DNA from: CAWBYL01 sp963793025
GTDB lineage: Bacteria; Actinomycetota; Acidimicrobiia; Acidimicrobiales; Acidimicrobilacustridaceae
Direction: 5' to 3'
DNA: 64,000 nucleotides
Assembly (NCBI GenBank): GCA_963793025.1
Contig: CAWBYL010000006.1
Coordinates: 310,001-374,000 of the forward strand
The notes beneath the pieces are model-generated. The model was not told where the DNA came from and made no database searches. It saw only the letters and a program-made list of their open reading frames with translations. Positions 34,130 through 43,633 of the stretch are shown piece by piece (position 1 is the stretch's first letter; each line of letters begins with the position of its first letter). Position numbers and translations under genes: made by a program.

Positions 34130-35643
34130 CGCAGGTGGAACTGGACTACGACGGATCCGAAGGTTGGGACGGCGCGCTCGCCGATCTCGAGAAGCGCCGA
34201 GCCCAATCTCGCGCCATGGGTGGCGAGGAGCGTCTGGCCAAGCACCGGGCGGCGGGGAAGCTCGATGCCCGTTCGCGTGTCGACCACCTGCTCGACCCGG
34301 GGTCGTTCCTCGAGCTCGGCACCCTCGTCGGCGGCGCCGAGGACCCGGCCGACGCCATCGTGATGGGTTCGGGGCGCATCGACGGTCGCCCGGTGATGGT
34401 CGCGGCCGAGGACTTCACCGTGAAGGCGGGCACGATCAGCTCGGCGGCCAACGCCAAGCGGTACCGGGTGGCCGACCTCGCCGTCACCGACCGGGTGCCC
34501 TGCGTCATGATGCTGGAGGGCGCCGGGTTCCGCGCCGACGGCAAGAGCAGCACCCGAACGCCCACCGACCTGATCGCCCAGGCTCGCTGCTCGGGTCGGG
34601 TTCCCCTGGTGACCGCCGTGCTGGGGGCGTCGGCCGGTCACGGTGCACTGGTGGCTCCCATCTCGGACTTCGCGCTGATGAGCAGGAACGCTTCGGTCTT
34701 CACCGCCGGGCCTCCGGTCGTCCTGGAGTCGCTCGGCGAGCAGATCTCCAAGGAGGACCTGGGAGGACCAGCGGTGGCCACCGCCAGCGGCCTGATCCAC
34801 AACGTCGGTGACGATGACGTGGCCACCCTCGACCTCATCCGGGCCTACCTCCGGTACTTCCCGGCATCGGCCTGGGACTACCCGGCCCATCAGGAGGGTG
34901 GCGACGACGGCCCTCGCCTGCTGCCCGAGGTCCTCGACCTCGTTCCCCGCAACGGCCGGAAGGTCTACGACATGCGACGGGTCGTCGACGTCGTCTTCGA
35001 CGAGGACTCCACGTTCGAGATCCAGCCGGACTTCGGCCACTCGGTGCTCACGGTGCTGGCCCGCCTCGGTGGCCATCCGGTCGCGGTGGTGGCCAACCAG
35101 CCCCTCGTGATGGCCGGATCAGTCGGTGCCGACGGCGCTGACAAGGCGGCCCGCTTCATGCAGGTGGCCGACTCGTTCCACCTGCCCATCGTGTTCCTCT
35201 CCGACAACCCCGGCGTCATGCCCGGCAGCGCGTCGGAGCAACAGGGCATCCTCCGGGCCGGGGCCCGCATGTACGCGGCTCAGGCCATGGCGACCTCACC
35301 GAAGTTCACGGTCACGCTGCGCAAGGCGTACGGCTTCGGCTCGATGGTCATGGGCATGATCCCCTTCGACGGCCAGTCGGGGGTGTTCACCTGGCCCGGC
35401 GTGACCGCCGGGGCCATGGGCGCCGCCGCCATGAGCCGCTCCCGTGGCTCCGACGTCGACGAGGCGGAGATGCTGCGAGCCATGGAGCTGGAGGCGTCGT
35501 ACCGCTCGGCTCACTCCTTCGGAGGCGACGAGCTCATCGACCCGCGCGACACCCGCAACGTCCTGCTGCAGTCCCTCGAGCGGGCGCTGTACCGACGACA
35601 AGGGATGCCCGAACCGGTGGCCCGCATCGGGATCAACCCCTAG
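34126..35643 (+). CDS. acyl-CoA carboxylase carboxyltransferase (beta) subunit
   Basis: 505 residues of the PccB/AccD family with N and C crotonase-like halves. 'RRAQSRAMGGEERLAKHRAAGKLDARSRVDHLLDPGSFLELG' is the standard opening. 'AEDFTVKAGTISSAANAKRYRVADLAVTDRVPCVMMLEGAG' and 'GASAGHGALVAPISDFALM' belong to the N-domain. 'DSFHLPIVFLSDNPGVMPG' and 'KFTVTLRKAYGFGSMVMGM' belong to the C-domain. It transfers CO2 from carboxybiotin to an acyl-CoA, or the reverse. No biotin carboxylase or biotin carrier gene is in the window, so the partner must be elsewhere or the protein works as a decarboxylase. Confidence 0.9.
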   Translation: MTQVELDYDGSEGWDGALADLEKRRAQSRAMGGEERLAKHRAAGKLDARSRVDHLLDPGSFLELGTLVGGAEDPADAIVMGSGRIDGRPVMVAAEDFTVKAGTISSAANAKRYRVADLAVTDRVPCVMMLEGAGFRADGKSSTRTPTDLIAQARCSGRVPLVTAVLGASAGHGALVAPISDFALMSRNASVFTAGPPVVLESLGEQISKEDLGGPAVATASGLIHNVGDDDVATLDLIRAYLRYFPASAWDYPAHQEGGDDGPRLLPEVLDLVPRNGRKVYDMRRVVDVVFDEDSTFEIQPDFGHSVLTVLARLGGHPVAVVANQPLVMAGSVGADGADKAARFMQVADSFHLPIVFLSDNPGVMPGSASEQQGILRAGARMYAAQAMATSPKFTVTLRKAYGFGSMVMGMIPFDGQSGVFTWPGVTAGAMGAAAMSRSRGSDVDEAEMLRAMELEASYRSAHSFGGDELIDPRDTRNVLLQSLERALYRRQGMPEPVARIGINP

Positions 35644-35663
35644 GCCAGGCGAGGACCACTCTG

Positions 35664-36800
35664 ATGACCGTCGACCTCCTGCCCGACCCGGGGGACGAGC
35701 AGCAGATGCTGCTCGACACGTCCGCCCGCCTCATGGACACCGCCATGGACCTCGCCGCCGTGCGTCGGCGCGTCGACGGGTCCGAGGTGGACGGCGCCGG
35801 CTACGCCCGAGCGGCGGCGGAGCTCGGCTGGTGGGGGTTCCTCGCCGCCGAGGCGCAGGGCGGTGGCAGTGCCTCCGGGAACGGTGTGCTCGACGCCTCG
35901 CTCATCGCCGCCGAGCGAGGGGCCCGGCTCCAACCGCTCCCTTTCGTGGGTCACAGCGTCGTGGTCCACTGCCTCTCCCGGGTCGCGAGCCGGGACCATG
36001 ACGCCGCTCTCGCCGACCTCGTGGCCGGGGCCTCGTCGGCCACCTGGATCTCCGGTGCCCACCCCGATGGTGATCCCGCAGCCGGGCTGGCGTTGGTCCC
36101 GCAGGGATCCGGTCATCGCCTCGACGGTGTCGCCGAGGTGGTGCCCGACGGGCCCGAGTGCGCGTGGTTCCTCGTCACCGCCGACGGGCCGTCGGGGCCG
36201 GCCCAGGTGCTGGTGGCCGCCGACGGACCGGGTGTGCACGTCCGGACGATCGAGGGCTTCGACGCCACCCGGCGCTGGGCGACGGTCACCTTCGACGCCG
36301 TCCCGATCGACGGCGGGGCGCAGGTCGCGGCCCCCGGGCTCGACACCGCAGTGCTGATCGGCGAGCAGGTCGCCATCGCGGCGGTGCTGGCCGCAGCCGA
36401 GACGGTCGGCGCCATGCACGCCGAGTTCGCCATGGCCCTCGCCTACGCCAAGGACCGGATCGCCTTCGGTCGGCCCATCGGCTCGTTCCAGGCGATCAAG
36501 CACCTGTTGGCCGACACCAGCCTCCTGCTCGAGATGAGCAAGGGCCTGGTCGCCGGCGCCGCCCGGGCCGTCGGCGCCGGCGCCCCTGACGGGTTCGAGT
36601 TGGCCCATGCGGCCAAGGCCTTCGTGGGCGAACGGGGGGTCGAGCTCACCCAGAGCTGCTTCCAGGTGTTCGGGGGCATCGGGTACACGTGGGAGCACGA
36701 CCACCACCTGTTCATGCGTCGAGTCGCGGCCGACGCGGCGTGCTTCGGCTCGCCGACCTGGCACCGTCGCCAGCTGGGCCGATCGGTCGGTGCGGCATGA
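35664..36800 (+). CDS. acyl-CoA dehydrogenase
   Basis: 378 residues. The C-terminal part 'YAKDRIAFGRPIGSFQAIKHLLADTSLLLEMSKGLVAGAARAV' and 'FVGERGVELTQSCFQVFGGIGYTWEHDHHLFMRRVAADAACFG' is typical of acyl-CoA dehydrogenases, while the N-terminal FAD/substrate region is divergent. The neighbouring dehydrogenase starts within its stop (ATGA). Such head-to-tail unlike pairs form heteromeric alpha2beta2 enzymes in steroid side-chain breakdown (ChsE type). Confidence 0.9.
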   Translation: MTVDLLPDPGDEQQMLLDTSARLMDTAMDLAAVRRRVDGSEVDGAGYARAAAELGWWGFLAAEAQGGGSASGNGVLDASLIAAERGARLQPLPFVGHSVVVHCLSRVASRDHDAALADLVAGASSATWISGAHPDGDPAAGLALVPQGSGHRLDGVAEVVPDGPECAWFLVTADGPSGPAQVLVAADGPGVHVRTIEGFDATRRWATVTFDAVPIDGGAQVAAPGLDTAVLIGEQVAIAAVLAAAETVGAMHAEFAMALAYAKDRIAFGRPIGSFQAIKHLLADTSLLLEMSKGLVAGAARAVGAGAPDGFELAHAAKAFVGERGVELTQSCFQVFGGIGYTWEHDHHLFMRRVAADAACFGSPTWHRRQLGRSVGAA

Positions 36801-38057
36801 GCGAGGACATCGACGTCTTCCGGGCCCGGGCCCGAGGGTGGATGGAGGCCAACCTGGCGCCGAGGAGCGCGACCACCCGTCGGCGCTCGCCGCTCGGTGG
36901 GGATGACATCCCCGCCGACTGTCCTCCTCGAGCAGCGCGCCCTGCAGCGCCGGCTCCACGACGCCGGGCTGGCCGGCATCACCTGGCCCGAGGAGTACGG
37001 CGGCGCCGGACTGGGCCCTGAGCACCAACGAGCCTTCGACGAGGAGGCCCAACCCTTCGTGCTGCCCGATCTCGGCGTGGCCGGAGGCACCACCTTCGCG
37101 GTGTGCGCTCCGACGATGCTGGCCCACGCCACCCCGGAGTTCCTCACCCGCCACGTCCCGCGCATCCTCGACGGCGACGAGCTCGTCGTGCAGTTCTTCT
37201 CCGACCCCGAGGCCGGCTCCGACCTGGCCGGCGTGCGCACCCAGGCCGTACGCGACGGCGATCGCTGGATCCTGAACGGGTCGAAGATCTGGAGCAGCGG
37301 CGCCCACTACGCCGACTACGGGCTCTGCCTGGCCCGCACCGACTGGGACGTGCCCAAGCACAAGGGCCTCACGTGGTTCATGGTCCCCACCGACGCCCCG
37401 GGCATCACCATCCAGCGCATCAAGCAGATCAACGGCAGTGCCGAGTTCTGCCAGGAGTACTTCGACGACGTCGAGCTCACCGACGACGACATCGTGGGGG
37501 CGGTCAACGGCGGGTGGGCGGTGGCGCACACCATGCTCATGTTCGAGCGGGGAGGGGGGCTGGCCCAGGGTGGCCGGGCCGAGGGGCCGACCGGCGTCGC
37601 CCCGGACCTGGTCGAGCTGGCCCAGGCCGCGGGCCGTCTCGAGGACCCACTGGCCATCGACCTGATCGCCCGGGCCCACGTCGACGACCTGGCCCGCCGG
37701 GCGCTGTTGGAGCGCATCGGTGCGGTGATGCGAACGGACCCCGCTCGGGCCGCCGACTTCGCCTCCTACGCCAAGCTCGCCTCGGGCACCTTCGACCCTC
37801 GGCGGGCCACCATGGCCATGGAGATCGCCGGATCCCGAGCCGTCGCCTGGGAGGCCCCGAGGTCGGCCGGCGCGGCGGCCTCCACCGGTCTGCTCAACAG
37901 CCGGTTCATGGCCATCGCCGGCGGCACCAACGAGATGCAGCGCAACGGCATCGGCGAGCGGGTGCTGGGTCTTCCTCGCGAGCCGGCCTTCGACACCCAG
38001 AAGCCGTTCCGTGAGGTGCTGCGCGACGCCCGCAACTGGTCGGGTCGCGTGGGCTGA
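36797..38057 (+). pseudogene. acyl-CoA dehydrogenase, N-terminal frameshifts
   Basis: From about 36925 the frame is intact and gives 'LHDAGLAGITWPEEYGGAGLGPEHQRAFDEE', 'VQFFSDPEAGSDLAGVRTQA', 'WILNGSKIWSSGAHYADYGL' and 'NSRFMAIAGGTNEMQRNGIGERVLGLPREP', the hallmarks of the family. The first 23 codons from the ATG at 36797 ('SEDIDVFRARARGWMEANLAP') are in another frame. The 60 bases between need about three small indels, with 'EERDHPSALAAR' in the third frame. A full protein would be about 420 aa and partner of the preceding dehydrogenase. Confidence 0.85.
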
Positions 38058-38071
38058 ACCATGCGACGACC

Positions 38072-38311
38072 GTGCACGAATGGACCGCAGGTGGCCTCAG
38101 CTCGGTCCAGGACCCGGGCGCCAACCAGGTCAACGACTGCCAGCTCGTGATGCGCCTCGAAGCAGAGGAGTGGGTGCAGTGGCAGCCCACCGAGGAGGGA
38201 ACGTTCCTCTGCGATCCGGCCTACGCCGTCACCGTGGACCCGGCGCCCGACTCGGTCGCGACCCTCGCCCTCGACGCCGACGGAGTCGCCCGCAAGAACT
38301 CGGGGGGCTGA
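38072..38311 (+). CDS. small protein resembling the C-terminus of a solute-binding protein
   Basis: 79 residues from a GTG. 'HEWTAGGLSSVQDPGANQVNDCQLVMRLEAEEWVQWQPTEEGTFLCDPAYAVTVDP' looks to me like the last part of type I periplasmic binding proteins for branched-chain amino acids or amides, including the two cysteines. No export signal or N-terminal domain precedes it. It may be a remnant. The family link is from memory of the pattern and is tentative. Confidence 0.4.
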   Translation: MHEWTAGGLSSVQDPGANQVNDCQLVMRLEAEEWVQWQPTEEGTFLCDPAYAVTVDPAPDSVATLALDADGVARKNSGG

Positions 38312-38316
38312 CGGCG

Positions 38317-38941
38317 GTGGCCCCTAGGGAAGCAGGTCGACGAGGGGTCGGGGGCGGGCACGCTCTCGGCCACGCAGACCGCGACCCGGCGTCGGCTCCT
38401 CGACGCGGCCCGGGAGCTGGCGACCGAGGGCGGGTACGACGCGGTGAACATGCGGGCGGTGGCCCACCAGGCCGGGGTCTCGCCCCCGACGGCGTACCAG
38501 TACTTCGCCTCGCGCGACCACGTGCTGGTCGACGTCCTCACTGACCTGGCCGGCGCCACGACGGCGGTCGTCACCGCCCGTCCCAGCCGTCGACGGGATC
38601 CGGTCGAGCGCACCGTCGCCACCCTGCGCCGGGTGGTGCAGCGCATGGAGGAGGAGCCGGAGCTGTTCGTCGCCCTCATCCGGGCCTACATCTCCGGAGC
38701 GCCGGAGGTCCGCCACGCCAGCACGGCGATGCAGTCGTCGATGCGGGACTGGATCGACAGCGCTCTGGGGACGACCCCCGTGTCCGACCGGGAGACGGTG
38801 GTCTCGCTCCTCGAGGCCGTGCTGTTGACCGGCCTGGTGAGCCTCGTCGTCGGCGGCCGGGCCCCGGCCGAGATCGGGGACGACCTCGAGCGGGCGGTGC
38901 GTCTGCTGGTGAGGCCGGTGACCGGTCTGCGATCGCTCTAG
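38317..38941 (+). CDS. TetR family transcriptional regulator
   Basis: The helix-turn-helix 'TRRRLLDAARELATEGGYDAVNMRAVAHQAGVSPPTAYQYFASRDHVL' is standard TetR. The ligand domain ends in 'VLLTGLVSLVVGGRAPAEIGDDLERAVRLLV'. No start codon exists in this frame upstream of the HTH. GTG at 38317 ('MAPREAGRRG') lies in a different frame and would need a one-base change near the GGGG runs at 38345-38355. It follows the crotonase-carboxyltransferase-dehydrogenase set on the same strand and is the obvious candidate regulator for it. Confidence 0.82.
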
Positions 38942-39019
38942 AGGTTTGGCTGGGCGCAACTACGCTGGCCCTCGACGGGCCGCAACGGGTGGGTCGTTCG
39001 AGAGTCTTTCGTCACGGGG

Positions 39020-41132
39020 GTGGCCATGGGGACGACGACGGTGTCGACGTTCTGTCGGATCTGCGAGCCCCTCTGCCCGCTGGTGGCCGAGGTCGACGAT
39101 GCCGGCGCGGTCGTGGCCCTGCGCCCCGATCGGGACCATCCGGTCTCGGGCGGCTTCGCGTGCCACAAGGGCACGGGATTCCTCGAGGTCCACGACGACC
39201 CGAACCGCCTCGACCACCCGCTGCGCCGGACCAACCCGACATCGGAGCCAGAGGGCCGCTACGAGCGGGTCTCGTGGGACGACGCCCTCGGTGAGATCGG
39301 CGAGCGCCTGCGCACGCTGCGGGCCGAGCACGGTCCCGAGGCGGTCGGCTGCTACTGGGGGAACCCGCTCGCCTACACGTCATCGGGCATCCCGGTCGTG
39401 TACTCGTTCTGGGGGAAGATGGAGTCGACCCGACTGTTCGGCGGCCTGACCCAGGACCTCTCCAACAAGTTCGCGGCCATGGACGCCATGTTCGGGGTCG
39501 AGTCCACGTTCCCCATCCCCGACCTCTATCGCACCGACTACTTCCTCTGCCTGGGGAGCGACCCGAGCGGCAGCCACCTGACCGCGGCGTCGGTGCCCAA
39601 CGCCATCGAGGCCATCCGAGGCATCGGTGAGCGGGGCGGCGGCGTCACCTTCGTGAACCCCCGGCGGGTGCGGGCGGTGGAGCTCGGCCTCGGCGACCAC
39701 CTGGCCATCCGGCCCGACACGGACGTGTACCTGCTCGCCGCCATGCTCACCGAGATCGACCGGATGGGCGGGTGGGACGAGGACGTCCTCGCCCGCCACG
39801 GACGCAACGTCGACGGTCTGCGCGCCTTCCTCGAGCCCTACGACGCCGACTCCGTCGCCGACGTCACCGGTCTCGACCCCGATGCCGTGCGCCGCACGGC
39901 GCAGGCCTTCTCGGATGCTCCGACGGCCATCGCCCACATGGGCACCGGTGGGAACATGGGGCGGCAGGGCACGCTCGTCTACTGGCTCCTGCAGTCGCTC
40001 AACCTCGTCACCGGGAACCTGGGTCGGCCCGGTGGTGGTCTGCTCCGCGGTCCGCGGTCCGATCGAGCACTTCGACGAGCTCCCCGAACGCTTCTTCGAC
40101 TCGCCGGTGGGGCCGGTGCGCCACGTCTGGGGCCATGTGCCCGGCAACCTCCTGGCCGACTACATCACCGCGCCGACCGAGCCGCTGAGGGCCCTCGTCG
40201 TCGTCGGCGGCAACCCGATCATGGCGATCCCCGGCGAAGAGCGGTTGCGCGAGGCCTTCCCTCACCTCGAGCTGGTCGTGACCATGGATCTCTACCGGAG
40301 CGCCACCGCTGAGCTGTCGGACTTCGTGCTCCCGGTCAGCGACTGGCTCGAGCGCGCCGACTACCGCAGCGGCGGTGTCGCCACCGTGCCGAGCGCCCAG
40401 TACTCCGACGCCGTGGTGGAGCCGGCGGCCGAGCGCCAGGAGGAGTGGTGGATCCTGGCCCGGATCGAACAAGAGCTCGGCCTGCCTTCTGCGCTCGACG
40501 GTGACGGGGTCGACTTCCCGGGCGCGATCCACGACTTCATGGCTGGTGAGGCGGGCACCAGCGTCGAGGAGCTCCGCACCCTGGCGTCCAACACCAAGGT
40601 GCTGCCGCCGGTGGTGTCGTCCTCCATCGACGAGGCCGTGGCCTACACCGACGGCCGGGTGGACCTCTGCCCGCCGTCGTTCGCCCCGCTGCTCGACCGG
40701 GCCGCCGAGATCTTCGCCGAGCTGCGGGTCGAGCCCGCCGACCAGCTGAAGTTGATCCAGTGGCGGAACCGCCGCCAGCACAACACCTGGGGGCGTCGGA
40801 TGATGCCCCGCCTCCGAGAGGGCGACAACGCCCGCAACCCGCTCTACGTGAACCCCGACGACGCCGCCGCTCGCGGCCTGGGTGAGGGCGACATGGTGAC
40901 GGTGCGCTCCGCATGGGGGGCCGTCGTCACGGCGGTGGGTTTCGACGCCGCCCTTCGTCCCGGTGTGGTGGCCCTCAGCCACGGCTACGGGGAACGGTCG
41001 ACCGACGACGCCCCCGACATCGAGGTCGGTGTGAACGTGAACCGGCTGCTCCCGTCGGGTCCGGGGAGCTACGAGCACTACTCCAGCATGGCCTTCATGG
41101 TCGGCGTCCCCGTCGAGGTCACACCGGTGTGA
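39020..41132 (+). pseudogene. molybdopterin oxidoreductase (DMSO reductase/formate dehydrogenase family), 7-bp duplication
   Basis: The N-terminal 4Fe-4S site CxxCxxxC...C is in 'FCRICEPLCPL' and 'FACHKG'. The molybdopterin segments are 'RYERVSWDDALGEIGERL', 'LVYWLLQSLNLVTGNLGRPGGGLLRGP', 'VVGGNPIMAIPGEERLREAFPHLELVVTMDLYRSATAELSDFVLPV' and a C-terminal 'NPDDAAARGLGEGDMVTVRS'. A tandem CGGTCCG at 40048-40061 shifts the frame; with one copy the reading is continuous and gives about 701 aa. No Tat signal and no electron-transfer subunits are encoded nearby. ATG at 39020. Confidence 0.85.
40048..40061 (+). repeat. 7-bp tandem duplication that breaks the frame
   Basis: CGGTCCG occurs twice in a row. 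Removing one copy joins '...GGGLLRGP' to 'IEHFDELPERF' in frame. Unlike the other frame breaks of the window, this is not a single-base run error. Confidence 0.75.
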
Positions 41133-41139
41133 GCGCGAC

Positions 41140-41173
41140 GCAGCCGGGCCCGCTCCGGTGCGAGCCCGGCTGC
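41140..41173. terminator. strong bidirectional hairpin
   Basis: GCAGCCGGGC (41140-41149) and GCCCGGCTGC (41164-41173) form a perfect 10-bp GC-rich stem with a 14-base loop. It lies between the convergent molybdopterin enzyme and solute-binding protein genes. No T-run; likely terminator for both. Confidence 0.6.
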
Positions 41174-41199
41174 CTCGTGCGATGGGTCAGGCGGCCGGG

Positions 41200-42493
41200 T
41201 CAGTCCGGGATGGGTGAGGTACCGAAGGCGGTGTAGGGCAGAACCGGATTGCCGTCAGCGTCGAAGGAGACCCGGAGGGCACCTCGGGTGCACACTGCCG
41301 GGGTCGGCGGGGCGGCCTTGCCGTTGCACCGGAAACCCGAGTCCGACTCCGGTGATCAGGGGCTGCTCGGGGGCGGCCTTCACCGTGGTCCGAATGGTGT
41401 CGGAGGTGATGTCGTCGCCGCTGATGCCTTCGAGGGCCTGACGGGCCGAGATGGTCGTGATGAACGTCGTCAGACCTTCGGTCGAGTCGCCGAATCCCGG
41501 GTTGTACTTGGCCAGGATGGCGTTCCAGAGCTCGATCCCCGGGTTCGAGGCGTCACCGAGCGGCGTGGGCGAGGCCATGATGACGCCCTCCATGTTGGCG
41601 CCGACCGCCTCCTTGACCGCATCGGTGCCACACCCGTTGAGGATGGTGACGGGCCCGTCGAAGCCGTTGGTCTTGAGTCCGTTGATGGCGCCGATGCACA
41701 GGCCGGGGTCACCGACGATGTGCACGACGGTGTCCCCGCCGCTCACGATGTCGTTGATCTGCTGGGAGATGTCGGGAGCGCCGAGGGGCACCTTGATCTC
41801 GTTCAGCGTGATCCCGGCGTCCTCGAACTGCATGGCTCCGAAAGTGCCGGGATCGTAGAAGCCGGTGGCGGCGGGCACGTCGACGACGAGCACGCTCACG
41901 TTGTCGATGTCGTTCTCCTTGGCCACGTCGATGGGCAGGGCGCTCAGACCGGCGGTGAGGCTGGCGATCATGAACGAGCTCTGGGTGTCCTCGGTGATGG
42001 CCTTGTCGGTCACGCCGTAGACGAACAGCGGGATGTCGTTGGCGGCCATGACCGTGTGCACGGCGAGCGACTGCTGGTTCTCGGGCATGATCGTCATGAC
42101 CACGCTCTCCTGGACCAGCTCGTTGGCACATTCGGTGGCCTTGCCCGGATCACCCTGGCTCTCGCAGGTGACCAGATCGATCGGCCGACCGCCCAGGCCA
42201 CCCATGTAGTCGTTGATGTAGTCGACCGTGGCCTGGCCGGCGGGAACGTGCATCGTGTTGTCGATCGACGGCGTGCGGCCGTCGGCGACGAAGCCGACCT
42301 TGACCGGCTCGCCGGTCGCCGGGTTGGGGGTTCCGAGCACGTCGGCCGACACGGTGCTGTCGGTGGTGCCCGATGCATCGCCATCGGAGCTGCAGCCGGC
42401 CACGAGGACCAGGGCGACGGCGGCGGCGAGGGCCATGCCTCGGAGCCGCCACGGACGTCGCCGGGAACGGTCGAGTGGTCTGTTGGTGTCCAT
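41200..42493 (-). pseudogene. ABC transporter solute-binding lipoprotein (type I, branched-chain amino acid/amide class), one frameshift near the end
   Basis: A lipoprotein signal is clear: 'RRRPWRLRGMALAAAVALVLVAGCSS' with the lipobox Cys. 'EPVKVGFVADG', 'GGLGGRPIDLVTCESQGDPGKATECANELVQE' and 'DISQQINDIVSGGDTVVHIVGDP' match the Leu/Ile/Val or urea binding-protein class. A TTT run near 41339 shifts the frame; one T fewer gives the C-terminus 'GFRCNGKAAPPTPAVCTRGALRVSFDADGNPVLPYTAFGTSPIPD'. About 430 aa. No permease or ATPase genes are in the window. The element at 42621-42659 is its likely control region. Confidence 0.85.
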
Positions 42494-42620
42494 GGTCCCC
42501 CCATGTAGGTGTGGTGATGGTCCGTCGGCGAGGAGCCGGCGGAACTGGCGCGTCCGGCGTGTCGAGGACACGTCCGGGCACTCCCCCTGATGGCGGGCCA
42601 CCCGCTGGTGCCCCGATCCG

Positions 42621-42660
42621 CACATGCTAGATGTGTAGAGGTATAGAGGTATAGATGTTT
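42621..42660. promoter_or_regulatory. inverted and tandem repeat element upstream of the solute-binding protein (copy B)
   Basis: CACATGCTAGATGTG (42621-42635) is a 5-5-5 inverted repeat. The 8-bp unit TAGAGGTA then repeats (42636-42643, 42644-42651) and degenerates into TAGATGTTTCGCTC. The last part matches copy A (TAGATGTTTCACTC at 31639) in 13 of 14 bases. Confidence 0.5.
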
Positions 42661-42733
42661 CGCTCTCACCTGGCAAGCCAAGGACGCGACGGGGCGCTCC
42701 GGGCTCGTCGCCACGGGGACGCTGACCTGGCGG

Positions 42734-43504
42734 TCAGTCGTGGTGGAGGAGGTCGACCACGGTGGAGGCGCTCTGGCCGAGCATCACCTTGCTCACCACG
42801 GTCATGTGGGTCCGCCAGAACGCCTCGGCGGCCACGCCGTCGCCGGTCTCGATGAGGTTGAGGAGCCGGTGCTGGGAGCGGATCCCCCGCCGTCGGGTGG
42901 CCATCGAGACGGTGGAGTCGTCGGCCTTGCTCACCGCGGTCACGGCCCGGGTGACGATCTCGTTGAGCATCTCGGCCACGATCGTGAGGGTCTGGTTGCC
43001 TCCCAGGGCGACGAGGTGCATGTGGAACCGGGCGTTGGCCGCACCGAACGCCTCCGGGTCCTCGAGGCAGTCCTCTTCGTCCTTCACCAGGGCACGTAGC
43101 TCGGCCACGATGGCGCGCCGCCGTCGCGAGGTGGCGATGGCCTTGGCCGAGAGCGGTTCGAGCTGGGCCCGGGCCTCGTAGACATCGGAGAGCTCCACGT
43201 TGCGGGCCTGGAGGACCATGGCGGCGGTCCTCGCCGTCATCCGCTCGTCCGGGTGCTGGACCACCACGCCGCCGTGGACTCCGCGCACCACGACGATGAG
43301 CCCTTCGGTCTCCAGGATTCGCAGCGCCTCGCGCAGCGACGGGCGGGAGACCCCGAAACGCTGGACGAGATCGGGTTCGTGCCCGAGCGACTCGCCGTCG
43401 GCGAGATCGCCGGCGAGGATCAGCGTGCGCAGCTCGTCGGCGATCTGCTGCGGCTTCTCCCTCGGGGCCTTGCCCTTCTGCTTCCCCTTCTTCTGGGCAA
43501 CCAC
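42734..43504 (-). CDS. GntR family regulator, FadR/FCD subfamily
   Basis: 256 residues. A basic N-terminal tail ('QKKGKQKGKAPREK') leads into the winged helix 'QQIADELRTLILAGDLADGESLGHEPDLVQRFGVSRPSLREALRILETEGLIVVVRGVHGGVVV'. An all-helical FCD domain follows, with metal/ligand-site residues in 'FHMHLVALGGN' and 'HRLLNLIETGD'. FCD regulators respond to acids or acyl-CoA. The position between the solute-binding protein and an acyl-CoA ligase fits control of both. GTG at 43504 after AGGAGAG. Confidence 0.9.
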   Translation of the reverse strand: MVAQKKGKQKGKAPREKPQQIADELRTLILAGDLADGESLGHEPDLVQRFGVSRPSLREALRILETEGLIVVVRGVHGGVVVQHPDERMTARTAAMVLQARNVELSDVYEARAQLEPLSAKAIATSRRRRAIVAELRALVKDEEDCLEDPEAFGAANARFHMHLVALGGNQTLTIVAEMLNEIVTRAVTAVSKADDSTVSMATRRRGIRSQHRLLNLIETGDGVAAEAFWRTHMTVVSKVMLGQSASTVVDLLHHD

Positions 43505-43633
43505 GAACCACTCTCCTGGCCGGGGTCGACCGTCGCGCCCGAGCGGGGACTTTAGCTGGTGCCTGTCGCGTCGAAGCCGGCCCCGATGCCGGGCTCCGAT
43601 CGTGCGCACAGGGCGCTGACCGACAGCGTCAGC

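Noticed and set aside
38936..38960. CTCTAGAGGTTTGGCTGGGC as a fourth copy of the CTAGA element
   Set aside because: Similar only to copy C, lies mainly at a TetR stop codon, and lacks the GAAAC flank; judged chance.
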